Shown: in pieces, positions 15,964 through 25,348 of the stretch
Position numbering within the stretch: position 1 is the stretch's first letter
How the letters are laid out: each line of letters opens with the position of its first letter
Source: Phycisphaera sp.
GTDB lineage: Bacteria > Planctomycetota > Phycisphaerae > Phycisphaerales > UBA1924
DNA: 64,000 nucleotides
Direction: 5' to 3'
Assembly (NCBI GenBank): GCA_025916675.1
Contig: CP098402.1
Coordinates: forward strand, 677,205 to 741,204
The notes under the pieces: model-generated
Told to the model about the DNA's origin: nothing
Databases searched by the model: none
What the model saw: the letters and a program-made list of their open reading frames with translations, nothing else
Translations under genes and position numbers: made by a program

Positions 15964-17313
15964 CTATTTCCCGACGCAGAAGCTGGCGAAGATGCGACCG
16001 AGAACCTCGTCGGGCGAGACGCGGCCGCCAAGTTCGCCCAGGGCGTCCAAAGCCAGCCGCATTTCGGCAGCAGCGAGTTCGCTATCGATTGGGAGGCCTC
16101 GGGGTGGGTCGTTCGCGACGGCGCTTGCCGCACGCGTGAGTGCCTCGGCCACGCGCGAGGCCAGGGCGTGGTGGCGGGGGAGCAAGCCCGCGCTGGCATC
16201 CAGGTGGGCCGTATCGATGGCTTCGGCGAGCGCGAGGCGGAGCGTATCGAGGTTCAGCCCGGTGCGCACACTGACGGCGATGGCACCCGGTGCCTCGGTG
16301 CCGATCGTGTCGGCCTTGGTGCGCAGGCGGATGGTATTGGTGGCCGCGGCCGGCGAGTCGAAGCTCCCGCTGGGATCACAGAGCAGCACCACGTCGGCGC
16401 GCTCCAACGTGGACTCGATCACGGCGCGCACGCTTGCTTGTTCGTCGGTGTCGAGCGGGAGTTCGGCCAGGTCTGGCTCGCCGGGCAGGTCGGCCAGGTC
16501 GCAGTCGATGCGGCCGATGGTGGGGTGGTCGAGGGTGAGCGGCTCGATGATGGCGTCGCGGGTGGCGTGTTCGGTTTCCGAGATGACCGCGCGGGTGCGC
16601 CCGAGCAGGGCGTTGAAGAGGCTGGTCTTGCCCGCGTTGGGCGCGCCGGCGAGGACCACCAGCGGGCGCGCGGCGGCGTTCTCTCGACCATGGCGGCCCT
16701 GGAGTTCGGCTTCGAGCGTGTCGAGCATGGTGGCCAGGCGGCTGCGCAAGTCGCCGGCGTTGATGGGAACAACGTGCTCCTCTTCGGCGAAGTCGGCGGC
16801 GGCCTCGACGAGGGCGAGAGTGGATGCCAATCCATCTACGAGCGTTGCGTAGCGCTGGCCCGATTGGCCGGTCAGGAGGCGGTGGGAGGCTTCGAGTTGC
16901 TGGTCGGTGACGGCGGCAATAGTGGCGGCGACGCCCTCGGCCTGGTGCAGAGTCAGCCGACCGTTGAGGTACGCGCGGGCGCTGAACTCGCCGGCCTCGG
17001 CATGGCGGACGCTGGGAATCGCGAGCAATGCGCGCACGAGGGCCGCGATGAGCGTGGGCGAGCCGGGTGGCAGGAGTTCGACCGTGTCCTCGCCGGTGTA
17101 TGAGGCCGGGCCGGGCAGGCGGACGGCGAGGGTTGGAAGCTCGCCGATGGGCAGGCTCAGGCGGATCGGGCCGACGCCGCGTGTGCGGTCGATAGGGGTG
17201 GTTGCGAGCTTGTCGATACCGTCGAAGGCGTGCGTGCCCGAGAGACGCACCACGGCGCGCACGCCGGGGGCCATGGGCGTGGCCGGTGTGACGATGGTCG
17301 AGCTGGTGTCCAT
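15964..17313 (-). CDS. mnmE: tRNA modification GTPase MnmE (TrmE), divergent G domain
   Basis: With MnmG it modifies the wobble uridine of certain tRNAs (cmnm5U). 449 residues. The N-terminal folate-binding domain has GEFSARAYLNGRLTLHQAEGV (key: EFSARAYLNG, about 107-116). The G domain sits inside the helical domain: GAPNAGKTSLFN (P-loop, about 222), HATRD (switch I) and TKAD (base recognition). The C-terminus FCVGK keeps the catalytic Cys. The switch II region is atypical, reading DLPGEPD rather than DTAGxR. It is 9 bp after yidC, the widespread yidC-mnmE order. Confidence 0.93.
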   Translation of the reverse strand: MDTSSTIVTPATPMAPGVRAVVRLSGTHAFDGIDKLATTPIDRTRGVGPIRLSLPIGELPTLAVRLPGPASYTGEDTVELLPPGSPTLIAALVRALLAIPSVRHAEAGEFSARAYLNGRLTLHQAEGVAATIAAVTDQQLEASHRLLTGQSGQRYATLVDGLASTLALVEAAADFAEEEHVVPINAGDLRSRLATMLDTLEAELQGRHGRENAAARPLVVLAGAPNAGKTSLFNALLGRTRAVISETEHATRDAIIEPLTLDHPTIGRIDCDLADLPGEPDLAELPLDTDEQASVRAVIESTLERADVVLLCDPSGSFDSPAAATNTIRLRTKADTIGTEAPGAIAVSVRTGLNLDTLRLALAEAIDTAHLDASAGLLPRHHALASRVAEALTRAASAVANDPPRGLPIDSELAAAEMRLALDALGELGGRVSPDEVLGRIFASFCVGK

Positions 17314-17322
17314 CGCTTTGGG

Positions 17323-19644
17323 TTAGCGGCGGCCCTTGCGGCGGTTCTCGGTCTTCTTGCGGCGGGCACCCAGGGCGCCGCTGGTGGGGCCCTTGGCGGG
17401 CCCCTGGCCCCTGGCGGCCTGGATCATTTCCTGGCGTTGCTGGGCGCGTTCCATGAGGCGTTGCATGAAGGTCTTCTTGCCGGGGTCGCGCTGCTTGGGG
17501 GTGAGCAGGTCGTTCTTGTTGATGTGGGCACGGATGTAGCGCATCTCGATGATGCCCAGCGTGGAGTTGGCGATGAAGTAGATCGAGAGCCCGCTGGGCG
17601 CGTTATACATGAAGACCGGGAACATGATGACCATCATGATCTTCATCATCTTCTGCTGGGACTTCTGCTCGGGCGTCATGGTGGCGCTCGGTGGCGGCAT
17701 CATGTACTTTTGCTGGATGAAGAACACCACGCCCAGCAAGAGGGGGAGCAGGTTGATCGACGTGATCAGCCCCATGAGCGGGAGCTGGAATTGCAAGGCC
17801 GCCGGCAGCGTGATGGCGCTGTCGGGCTGGGCGAGGTCGGCCAGGAAGGGCCAGCCGCCGATGTGCTGGAAGATGCCGAAGAAGGCCGGCTCGTGGCGCA
17901 GCTCGATGGCGAAGTAGAGCGAGGCGTAGAGCGCGATCCAGACCGGGGTCTGGAGGAACATGGGCAGGCAGCCCAGCATGCCGGCGGGGTTGATGCCCTC
18001 CTCGCGCCAGAGCTTGGCCATCTCGGCCTGCATGCGTTTGGGATCGCCCTTGAATTTTTCCTGGATCTTCTTCTGCTTGGGGGCCATCTCCTGCATCTGG
18101 TGGCTGAACCGCTGGACGCGGATCTGGCTCCACTTGGTGACCGGGTGCAGCACGGTGCGCACGATGAGCACCAGCACGATGATGGCCAGCGCCCAGTCGA
18201 AGGTCAGGTAGTCATGGATGTTGTTGAGCAGCCACACCAGGATGTGGGCCAGCCAGGGGAAGGTGCAGACGGCGCAGGGGCCACCGAAGGTGTACTGCAC
18301 GAGTTGCCGCAGCATCACGGCGTCTGCCGATGGGTTGGCCGAGATGAGTTCACGCGAGAGCGGGCCGCTGTAGATACCCAGCGCGTGGGTCAGTTGCGTT
18401 CGCGGCGCGACTTCGTATTTCGGGCTGGTGAGTTCGAGTCCTAGCACATAGTTCGGGCTGTTGGTCCTCGCACTGGGATCCAGCAGCACGCGAGAGACGC
18501 GTTCGACCGGGGTGAGCAGCGGGGCCACGTCCGGGGTCGGCTGGCCCTGGGCCACCCCGTGGACCGCGACGCCGAAGTAGCGATTCGTCAGGCCCGCCCA
18601 GGCGAGTTGGTGCCCGTTCCTTGAAACGCCGGCCGTGGGCCAGAGTTCCATCGACGCGGGGTAGAGGCCGGTCTGCTTGTTGCGTGGCCCCGACACGTTG
18701 GCGATGGTCTTCATGTAGTCGCCGCCGATGACGAAGTGGGGCGAGCCGGGCTCGACGTACCCGAAGCGGACGCGGCGCTTGTCGCCGCCGTAACCCTGGC
18801 TTTCCTGGTAGAGCTGGGCCGGGCCGAAGGTGATCCAGCGGATGTCGAGGGGCTGGTCGGTCAGGTTCTCGGCGCTCTGGGTGAGCGTGAAGTCGTGGGA
18901 CTTGCCCTCTGATTGGTAGTGGCGTTCGAGGCGGGCGACGGGCGTTCCGGTGGCGTCGGCGATGGTGGCCTGGAACCTGCCGGGCTCGACCTGGGTCCAT
19001 GCGTACCGGGCGTTGCCGTCGAGGTCGGTGGTGGTGTAGACCGAGACGCGCTCGCCGTTGATCTCAACGGCGACGGCGGCAAAGGGCACGATGCGCACCG
19101 TCCCACCGGTGGTGGCGAGCGTCCATTCTTGTTGTACCGGAACCGGATCGGCCGAACCGAGCCGGCGCTTGTAGCCGGCCAGTTCGATGCGATGGATGCC
19201 CGCGCCGAGGGGCGAGAAGGTGAGTTCGAGGGTGTGGGTGTTTGGGTCGACGCCACCGACCCGCGCGTACGTCGGGGCGGTTCCGCCGTCGCCGGCGGGC
19301 AGCACCCGGTATTCGGCTGCTAAAGATGCGGGCGTGTCCTGCGGGGCAGGATCGGGCGAGGCTTCGTCCGTGGATTCGGAGTCTTCCGCCGGAACGGGCG
19401 GCTCATCTCCGGCGGCGGGTTGCTCGGGCTCGCTGATGGGCTCGCTGATGGGTTCGCCGGGTTGCTCATCTTGCGACCCGCCCGGCTGTTGGGCTGGCGT
19501 TTCGGGTTGGCTTGCGGTTGGGTTGTTGCCCGGATTGGCGCTCTGGCTGCCGCTGATGATGGGCCAGGCGACCAGCAGGCCTACGGCGGCCAGGATGGCC
19601 AGCGGAACGAAGATGCGAGCGAGGCTCTTGGTGGGTTCTGCCAT
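17323..19644 (-). CDS. yidC: Membrane protein insertase YidC
   Basis: Inserts and folds inner-membrane proteins, alone or with SecYEG. 773 residues, long for the family. One N-terminal TM (about 11-31) is followed by a 75-residue Ser/Pro/Glu/Asp-rich linker (about 35-110) that probably spans periplasm, then a large beta-rich periplasmic domain (about 115-430). The conserved core has WALAIIVLVLIVRTVLHPVTK (about 485), the cytoplasmic hairpin with MQEMAPKQKKIQEKFKGD (about 520) and LGCLPMFLQTPVWIALYASL (about 570). The tail is basic, as expected for ribosome contact. 7 bp after the metallophosphoesterase gene. rnpA and rpmH are not seen. Confidence 0.95.
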   Translation of the reverse strand: MAEPTKSLARIFVPLAILAAVGLLVAWPIISGSQSANPGNNPTASQPETPAQQPGGSQDEQPGEPISEPISEPEQPAAGDEPPVPAEDSESTDEASPDPAPQDTPASLAAEYRVLPAGDGGTAPTYARVGGVDPNTHTLELTFSPLGAGIHRIELAGYKRRLGSADPVPVQQEWTLATTGGTVRIVPFAAVAVEINGERVSVYTTTDLDGNARYAWTQVEPGRFQATIADATGTPVARLERHYQSEGKSHDFTLTQSAENLTDQPLDIRWITFGPAQLYQESQGYGGDKRRVRFGYVEPGSPHFVIGGDYMKTIANVSGPRNKQTGLYPASMELWPTAGVSRNGHQLAWAGLTNRYFGVAVHGVAQGQPTPDVAPLLTPVERVSRVLLDPSARTNSPNYVLGLELTSPKYEVAPRTQLTHALGIYSGPLSRELISANPSADAVMLRQLVQYTFGGPCAVCTFPWLAHILVWLLNNIHDYLTFDWALAIIVLVLIVRTVLHPVTKWSQIRVQRFSHQMQEMAPKQKKIQEKFKGDPKRMQAEMAKLWREEGINPAGMLGCLPMFLQTPVWIALYASLYFAIELRHEPAFFGIFQHIGGWPFLADLAQPDSAITLPAALQFQLPLMGLITSINLLPLLLGVVFFIQQKYMMPPPSATMTPEQKSQQKMMKIMMVIMFPVFMYNAPSGLSIYFIANSTLGIIEMRYIRAHINKNDLLTPKQRDPGKKTFMQRLMERAQQRQEMIQAARGQGPAKGPTSGALGARRKKTENRRKGRR

Positions 19645-19651
19645 GGGTTGT

Positions 19652-20428
19652 TTACTGTCCGCCGAAGAGGCGATCCCCGAGGTAGTCGTCGATGGCTGCG
19701 ATGGCCTTGATCTTGGTGGCGGTGTCCTGGATGTCGTACTCGACGCGGTGGAACTCGACGCGGTCTTCGTGGAGCATGGCGTAGCAGGCCCGGGGGTCGC
19801 CGTCGCGGGGCTGGCCTACCGAGCCCACGTTGATGATGATCTTCTCGCCCTCGCGGAACTTGAAGCCCGCGTCGCCCAACTCGTCGGGGGGATAAAAATC
19901 GGGCTCGTCGGTGAAGACGCCGGGGACGTGGGTGTGTCCGACGATGCAGGCGCCCTCGAAACGTTCAAAGATGGCTTCGAGCTTCTCGGGGGCGTCGCGG
20001 ACGTCCTTGTCGAAGATGTATTCGTTGATGGGTCGGCGGGGTGAGCCGTGGACGGCCAGCAGCGAGACCTTCAGCGGCGAATCGGCGTCGGCCACGCGGA
20101 CACGCAGGCGGCCCAGGAAGTTGTATCGCTCGGTGCGTTTGGCCTCGTCGGGCTCGGCATCGAACTGCTCGCGTGTCCAGTAGGCCGAGCCGGCGGCCAT
20201 GGGGTTGAAGTTCGTGGGTTCGTACAGGACGGCGAAGTCGTGGTTGCCCATGAGCGACCAGGCGCAGCGTTCTCGGACGAGATCGACGCAGGCCAGGGGC
20301 TCGGGGCCGTAGCCCACGATGTCGCCCAGGCAGACGATGCGGTCGACGCCCTTGCTCTCGATATCGGCGAGCACCGCCTTGAGAGCGGTGGCGTTCCCGT
20401 GCATGTCGCTGATCACGGCGGTCGGCAA
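19652..20428 (-). CDS. Metallophosphoesterase (calcineurin-like, YfcE/ApaH-like)
   Basis: A 258-residue two-metal phosphoesterase. Metal ligands are in order: ISDMHGN (about 6-12), LGDIVGYGP (about 33-41), GNHD (about 62-65), VHGSP (about 118) and GHTHVPG (about 161-167). Substrate is unknown; relatives hydrolyse diadenosine polyphosphates, phosphodiesters or phosphoproteins. The start is a TTG at 20428, supported by GGAGGG 8 nt upstream; an upstream ATG frame to 20575 lacks support. First gene of the series metallophosphoesterase-yidC-mnmE. Confidence 0.88.
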   Translation of the reverse strand: MPTAVISDMHGNATALKAVLADIESKGVDRIVCLGDIVGYGPEPLACVDLVRERCAWSLMGNHDFAVLYEPTNFNPMAAGSAYWTREQFDAEPDEAKRTERYNFLGRLRVRVADADSPLKVSLLAVHGSPRRPINEYIFDKDVRDAPEKLEAIFERFEGACIVGHTHVPGVFTDEPDFYPPDELGDAGFKFREGEKIIINVGSVGQPRDGDPRACYAMLHEDRVEFHRVEYDIQDTATKIKAIAAIDDYLGDRLFGGQ

Positions 20429-20868
20429 TGAACAAACCCTCCGCGGGCACGCCCGCTGGCTACATGAACCCCCGCGCTCCCCGCCGGGACCGCAGTGGGC
20501 GGGAGTGTACGGAAGCGATCGGCCCAAGGCCATTGGCACGCGGCAGCGCGTGATCGGGTGTTCGCCAGATCCCAATAGTTGGGCCGGCGCGGTGCCTGCC
20601 AGAACGGCGGATTATTGGGAACAGCGTGCCGCCCCTTCCAGCCGATATGGCCCCCGGCAGGGTGTGCGGCGACCCGGGGCGAGGCCCCGGGCGCCCCAGG
20701 CCCCGGCGGCCGATGGCCTGCCGGTTGCAGCCATGCCGCTTGTGAGCCGATGAGAGGCTTGCGAGGATGCCCCAGATCCGTCCGAAGGGCGCAGGCCCGG
20801 CTTGGTCGGTTTTTACCAGGATTCGGGTCGGCCTTAGAGTCGGCTTCTAGAGAGGAGAAGGACCGCCC
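20429..20868. other. 440-bp intergenic region between divergent metallophosphoesterase and clpP1 genes
   Basis: No credible gene. It holds an 8-bp inverted repeat, TCCCAATA (20570-20577) and TATTGGGA (20613-20620), 35 bp apart, a C/G-rich stretch around 20665-20715, and the clpP1 promoter candidate near 20812-20840. Confidence 0.5.
20812..20840 (+). promoter_or_regulatory. Candidate promoter for clpP1-clpP2
   Basis: TTTACC (20812-20817), 17 bp, TAGAGT (20835-20840). Transcription would start near 20847, leaving a short leader with the AGAGGAGAAGG ribosome site before ATG 20869. Confidence 0.35.
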
Positions 20869-21453
20869 ATGCCCGCATCGGCTGTTTCCTACCAACGCAC
20901 GCGTGAGATGACCATCGACGAGCTCTTGCTCGAGAACCGGGTGGTGTTCCTGATCGGGGAGATCAACTTCTCCTCGGCCGCCCGGGTGATGATGCAGATG
21001 CTGTACCTCGAAGACCAGAAGCGGGGCCAGCAGATCAACTTCTACATCAATAGCCCCGGTGGGGCCGTCGACGACACGCTGGCGCTGTACGACACCATGC
21101 AGTTCCTCTCCAGCCCCGTGGCAACGTACTGCATCGGGCGGGCCTACTCGGGCGGCGCGGTGCTGCTGACCGCCGGCGAGAAGGGCAAACGGTACATCCT
21201 GCCGCACGCCAAGGTGATGATCCACCAGCCCTACGGCGGCATCACGGGCCAGGCCGAGGACATCCGCCTGCAGGCCGAGCAGATCATCAAGAGCAAGCGG
21301 GCGCTGAACGAGATCCTGGCGAACCACACCGGCCAGGATTGGGAGACCATTCAGAAGGACAGCGAGCGTGACCGTTACTTCAGCGCCGAAGAGGCCAAGG
21401 CCTACGGCATCGTTGACGAGGTGCTCCAGCACACGAAGAAGGGCGGCGGCTAA
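20869..21453 (+). CDS. clpP: ATP-dependent Clp protease proteolytic subunit (first copy)
   Basis: A 194-residue serine peptidase subunit of the Clp barrel. YINSPGG is at about 62-68. The nucleophile is in GRAYSGGAV (Ser about 97), in place of the usual QAASMG. The catalytic His is in MIHQPYGG (about 121-128) and the Asp in [12 protein letters not shown]. So the triad looks complete, but the Ser context is that of the divergent ClpP copy found alongside a standard one in planctomycetes and other phyla. A strong GGAGAAGG ribosome site precedes the ATG. 71 bp before the second clpP. Confidence 0.93.
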   Translation: MPASAVSYQRTREMTIDELLLENRVVFLIGEINFSSAARVMMQMLYLEDQKRGQQINFYINSPGGAVDDTLALYDTMQFLSSPVATYCIGRAYSGGAVLLTAGEKGKRYILPHAKVMIHQPYGGITGQAEDIRLQAEQIIKSKRALNEILANHTGQDWETIQKDSERDRYFSAEEAKAYGIVDEVLQHTKKGGG

Positions 21454-21524
21454 GCCGGCGTTCGTTGGAGCCCACTTCATCACCTTGCACGTCGAAGACC
21501 ACCCCCAGCCGGAGACACCCGCCC

Positions 21525-22160
21525 ATGAGCGTTGAATCGAACTACCTGGTGCCCATCGTCATCGAGAAGACCGGCCGCGGCGAGCGGTCGTACGACATCT
21601 ATTCGCGCCTGCTTAAGGACAGGATCATCTTCCTGGGCGGGCCGGTGGGCGACGACATGGCCAACCTGATCGTGGCCCAGTTGCTGTTCCTGGCCAACGA
21701 GGACCCCGAGAGCGACGTGCACCTATACGTCAACTCGCCGGGTGGCAGCGTGACCAGCGGGCTTGGCATCATCGACACGATGAACTTCATCCAGCCCCAG
21801 GTGAGCACGTATATCATCGGCCAGGCCGCCAGCATGGGGTCGGTGATCGCCGCGAGCGGCGAGAAGGGCAAGCGGTTCTGCCTGCGGAACAGCCGCAACC
21901 TGATGCACCAGCCGCTCATCGGCGGCATCATGGAGGGTCAGGCGACCGACCTTGAGATCGAAGCCAAAGAGATCATCCGCCTGCGTGAGCGGCTCTACCA
22001 GATCTACTCCGATGCCACCGGGCAGACAACCGAGAAGATCGAGCGAGACTGCGATCGCAACCTCTGGCTCGACGACGAGGAGATGATCAAGTACGGGCTG
22101 ATCGACAAGGTGCTCGACAACATGCCACGCTCGATGGGGCATCAGAAGGACGAAGAGTAA
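21525..22160 (+). CDS. clpP: ATP-dependent Clp protease proteolytic subunit (second copy)
   Basis: A 211-residue canonical ClpP. It has [13 protein letters not shown] (about 67), [14 protein letters not shown] with the nucleophilic Ser (about 104), [10 protein letters not shown] with the catalytic His (about 127), and [19 protein letters not shown] with the Asp (about 180). Likely forms mixed or separate heptamers with the first copy. The ATG at 21525 has GGAG 12 nt upstream; it is probably translated from the same mRNA as 20869-21453. A hairpin follows the stop. Confidence 0.95.
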   Translation: MSVESNYLVPIVIEKTGRGERSYDIYSRLLKDRIIFLGGPVGDDMANLIVAQLLFLANEDPESDVHLYVNSPGGSVTSGLGIIDTMNFIQPQVSTYIIGQAASMGSVIAASGEKGKRFCLRNSRNLMHQPLIGGIMEGQATDLEIEAKEIIRLRERLYQIYSDATGQTTEKIERDCDRNLWLDDEEMIKYGLIDKVLDNMPRSMGHQKDEE

Positions 22161-22178
22161 GCCCGAACGGGTGAACGA

Positions 22179-22215
22179 AAAGCCCCGACGCCACACACGT
22201 TGTGGTCGCCGGGGA
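22179..22215 (-). terminator. Intergenic terminator hairpin between convergent clpP2 and the 22303 gene
   Basis: CCCCG-ACG-CCAC (22184-22195) faces GTGG-TCGC-CGGGG (22203-22215), with a small internal mismatch. On the minus strand the stem is followed by CTTTT, so it best serves the 22303 gene; on the plus strand there is no T-run. Confidence 0.55.
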
Positions 22216-22302
22216 CTGGGAGAAGAGCCGACCCCATGGCTCCGCTCCGAGCACCACAGAGTGCGACGCCTGGGACCTCATGGTTCCGGGCGTCTTGTGT
22301 GA

Positions 22303-23583
22303 TTAGCGCGGGGTGCGCTCGTTGCGTTCCTGCTCGGATTTGTCCAAGCGGGCCGTCCGCTCCTCACGCTCGCGGTCGTCGAACATGCGATCATGCTGTG
22401 AACGCATGTTGCGATCGGCCTTGGTGTAGGTCGCCTTGTAGATGATGTTGGCGGGGAGCGAGGAGCCGGTGGCGTCCTGACCCTGGCGGTCCCCGACACC
22501 GCGATCCCTGTCCTGGTTGTTGGTGCCGCGGTCATCGCCGCGCGAGGGCTGGCCGCCCAGGTCGGTACCACGGTCCGTGGTGCCAGTTGTGGTGGTCGAG
22601 CCGCTGTAGGCGGTAACTGTGTAGGTGTCGTTGCCATCCATCCGGAGCACCATGGTCATGTCCTTCATCTGCGTGCCGCTGGTGGTCGTACCACTGCGGT
22701 CGGTCGACCGACGATCGGTTGTCGAGGTGGACACGGGCGACGAATCGACGCTCTTAAACACGATGCGGCGGTCCGAACGGTCGAATTTGCCAGTAAAATT
22801 ATGGATTGTGCCGCTCTGGCCGGTCATGAGGGCAAGGTTGTATTCGTCGCTGTTCTGGTCATACCCCAGGAACGACATGCTCTGGAGGTTGCTGTTGTCC
22901 ATTTGGCCCATGCCGTCTCGCTCCTGGGCCTGACGGTCGGCATCCCGCTGGGGATTGTTGCCGGCGTCGCGATCCTGCCGGTCGGGCGTGCGGCCGGTCG
23001 TGGAACGCGTTGTCGCTCCATCGGCACCGAAGATGCTCTTGGTTTGCAGGATATTGCCGCCCAGGATGGCGTTCGAGCGGGCCATGCCGTCGGCGGAACT
23101 CATCTGGCCCGAGCCGCGCTCGCTGCCACGCTCGCCGCGCTCCTGGATGTTCTCACGGTCGCGTCGATCTTGCTCGCGCGTGCCATCTTGACGATCAATC
23201 TCGGTGCCCTCACGCTCGATGTCGCGTTCACGCGGGTTGCGATCGGTCCCCTGGTCGGGGTTGGTTGAGTCCAGGCGATCACGGTTCAAACCGGTGCGGT
23301 CGGAATCAGTGGTGCCCAGCCGTGAGCGGGTCATGGCGTCCCACTGGGTTCGGTTGACCTGGATGTTGACGTTCCAGATGCCCTCGAGGGATGTGAGGAT
23401 GTTGTTGGCGGTGGAGCGTTGGCCTTCCTGCCGAGCAGCCCGGCTGGCTTCGCCGAGGCGGTCCCGGCCATCTTGCTGGACGCCGTCACGGCGATTGTCG
23501 TTGTTGCGGCTCTGGGCGGTGGCGGTCGTTGCGATCATGGCCAGTGCCATACCACTGACAAGGATGAGTTGTTTGGCTTGCAT
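22303..23583 (-). CDS. Secreted Arg/Asp/Gln/Gly-rich protein, DUF1579-like core with low-complexity insertion
   Basis: 426 residues. A signal peptide (MQAKQLILVSGMALAMIATTATAQS region, about 1-23) decides ATG 23583, with GGGAG upstream. Most of residues 25-190 and 270-400 are runs of Arg, Asp, Gln, Gly, Ser and Thr. Between them lie ordered pieces: SLEGIWNVNIQV (about 65), MSFLGYDQNSDEYNLALM (about 245) and, near the end, MVLRMDGNDTYTVTAY and IIYKATYTKADR. Their order recalls DUF1579 proteins (LEG-W, FLGYD, DTYT, I-Y-R), so I infer a DUF1579 domain broken by disordered inserts. It follows dnaA on the same strand. Function unknown. Confidence 0.75.
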   Translation of the reverse strand: MQAKQLILVSGMALAMIATTATAQSRNNDNRRDGVQQDGRDRLGEASRAARQEGQRSTANNILTSLEGIWNVNIQVNRTQWDAMTRSRLGTTDSDRTGLNRDRLDSTNPDQGTDRNPRERDIEREGTEIDRQDGTREQDRRDRENIQERGERGSERGSGQMSSADGMARSNAILGGNILQTKSIFGADGATTRSTTGRTPDRQDRDAGNNPQRDADRQAQERDGMGQMDNSNLQSMSFLGYDQNSDEYNLALMTGQSGTIHNFTGKFDRSDRRIVFKSVDSSPVSTSTTDRRSTDRSGTTTSGTQMKDMTMVLRMDGNDTYTVTAYSGSTTTTGTTDRGTDLGGQPSRGDDRGTNNQDRDRGVGDRQGQDATGSSLPANIIYKATYTKADRNMRSQHDRMFDDREREERTARLDKSEQERNERTPR

Positions 23584-23751
23584 AGTGATGCTCCCTTTTC
23601 TCGGTGTACGCCGGATTGGCGCCAGCTCGGTGTTTCCCGCGTTCGACGCCAAGGCGGCAGTCGTTAGATAAGCATCCCTCGCGAGCGTGGAACCTCGCTG
23701 AAGTAGGAGTGATTTTGGATTTATTCTGGTGCGCGAGCGCGCTACCGGGCT

Positions 23752-25140
23752 CTAGGACCGGCCTGGGGCCGGCGTACGGCCCGAGATGCGGGTTTCCAGC
23801 CGGTCGAGTTCGGCGGCAAAATTCGGGTCGGCGTCGCGCAATTCGGCGATCTTGCTGGCCCCGTGCATGACCGTGGTGTGGTCGCGACCACCCAGATAAC
23901 CGCCGATCTCTTCGAGCGAGTGGCGGGTGTGCTTGCGGGCGAGGTACATGACCACCTGCCTGGGGCGGGCGATGGACCGGGTCTTCTTCTTGGCCTGCAG
24001 GTCGCTGAGCTTGACGCCATAGAAGCCGATGGCGGCGTCGAGGACGGCCTGCATCGTGGCACTCGTGGGGGCATCAACTTGGTCGGGAGCGTGGATGGTC
24101 TCGCGGGCGAGTTGGAGGTCAACCTGGCGTTCGTCAACCGAGGCGCGGATCTGGAGGTTGGTGATCGCGCCCTCGAGCTCGCGGATGTTGGTGTCGATGC
24201 AGGCCGCCACGTGCTCGGCCACGCCCTCGCCAAGAGCAAGCCCCCGCAGGCGGGCCTTGGTCTGCACGATGGCGATGCGGGTCTCGTAGTCGGGCGCCTC
24301 TACGGATGTGACCAGCCCCCATTTGAAGCGGCTGACCAATCGGTCTTCGAGGTCGGGGATGTCTTCGGGGGGCGCGTCGGAGCTGAGCACGATCTGGCGG
24401 TTGGTCTGGTAGAGCGCGTTGAAGGTGTGGAAGAACTCTTCCTGCGTGCGATCACGCTTAGCCAGGAAGTGGACGTCGTCGATGACGAGCATGTTGACCT
24501 GGCGGAACTCGTTTCGGAAGTCGCTCATGCGGCCTGCCTGGACCGATTCCATGAACTGGTTGGTGAACTCGTCGCACGAGACGTACTCGATTGTCCAGTC
24601 GGGGTGCTGGGCCTTGATGCGGATGCAGATGGACTGGAGCAGGTGGGTCTTGCCCAGGCCGACGTCGCCGTGGATGAACAGCGGGTTGTAGCGGCGGCCG
24701 GGCTCTTCGGCGACGGCCTGGGCGGCGGCGTGGGCCAGACGGTTGCCCGGGCCCACGATAAAGTTGGCGAAGGTGTTGTCGGCGTTGATGGCCAGTTGCC
24801 GGGCGATGCGGGCCGGCTGGGGGCCCTGGCCGGTGGGGCCGACGAAACGGACGTTCACGAACTGGCCCGAGGCCATGCGTGCGGCGTCGGTGAACGGGCG
24901 GCTGCACTCGCGGTCCATGTGGTCGCGCTGCACCTCGCTCGCGCATCGCACGACGAGCAACCCCGAATCGAGGGATGTCGGTTCCAGTTCCTCGAACCAA
25001 ACGCGGACGAGGGTGGGGTGCTCGGCCTGCACGGTGACCAAGGCCTTGGCCCAGAGGTCGGTAGCCTCGCGGCGGCTCAGGGCGCCCTGACGGTCTTCTG
25101 GTGTGCCGTTGCCCGAATTCGCCGCCGAAACAAAGCCCAT
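23752..25140 (-). CDS. dnaA: Chromosomal replication initiator protein DnaA
   Basis: Binds oriC and melts DNA to start replication. 462 residues. N-terminal domain I/II (about 20-115) is followed by the AAA+ domain: NPLFIHGDVGLGKTHLL (Walker A GDVGLGKT, about 156), LVIDDVHFLAKRD (Walker B, about 220) and RLVSRFKWGL (sensor/arginine finger, about 285). Domain IV ends with ARPRQVVMYLARK and GGRDHTTVMHGASKI, the DnaA-box helix-turn-helix. ATG 25140 has GGGGG 6 nt upstream. Neither dnaN, recF nor gyrB is next to it. The upstream gap has only degenerate DnaA-box matches. Confidence 0.97.
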   Translation of the reverse strand: MGFVSAANSGNGTPEDRQGALSRREATDLWAKALVTVQAEHPTLVRVWFEELEPTSLDSGLLVVRCASEVQRDHMDRECSRPFTDAARMASGQFVNVRFVGPTGQGPQPARIARQLAINADNTFANFIVGPGNRLAHAAAQAVAEEPGRRYNPLFIHGDVGLGKTHLLQSICIRIKAQHPDWTIEYVSCDEFTNQFMESVQAGRMSDFRNEFRQVNMLVIDDVHFLAKRDRTQEEFFHTFNALYQTNRQIVLSSDAPPEDIPDLEDRLVSRFKWGLVTSVEAPDYETRIAIVQTKARLRGLALGEGVAEHVAACIDTNIRELEGAITNLQIRASVDERQVDLQLARETIHAPDQVDAPTSATMQAVLDAAIGFYGVKLSDLQAKKKTRSIARPRQVVMYLARKHTRHSLEEIGGYLGGRDHTTVMHGASKIAELRDADPNFAAELDRLETRISGRTPAPGRS

Positions 25141-25348
25141 GCATGACCCCCTGTCCCGCGCGGGTGAACTTGTCGTGGCGGGCGCAGAACACCATACCCC
25201 CGCCGATCGCCGCAAGTGTATTCACGGAGGCGGATGGTCTTGTTCTTCCGACCGCTCCAACAGACGCGGGGATCAAGATACCACAATTACCAGTCGGTGT
25301 CAACCGGAGTTGTACACCGCGCCGGAACAATTGGCTCTGGCGCGTGCG

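Noticed and set aside
18425-18445. GAGTTCGAGTCC, like a tRNA T-loop
   Set aside because: It lies inside yidC and no acceptor stem, D-arm or anticodon arm can be built around it.
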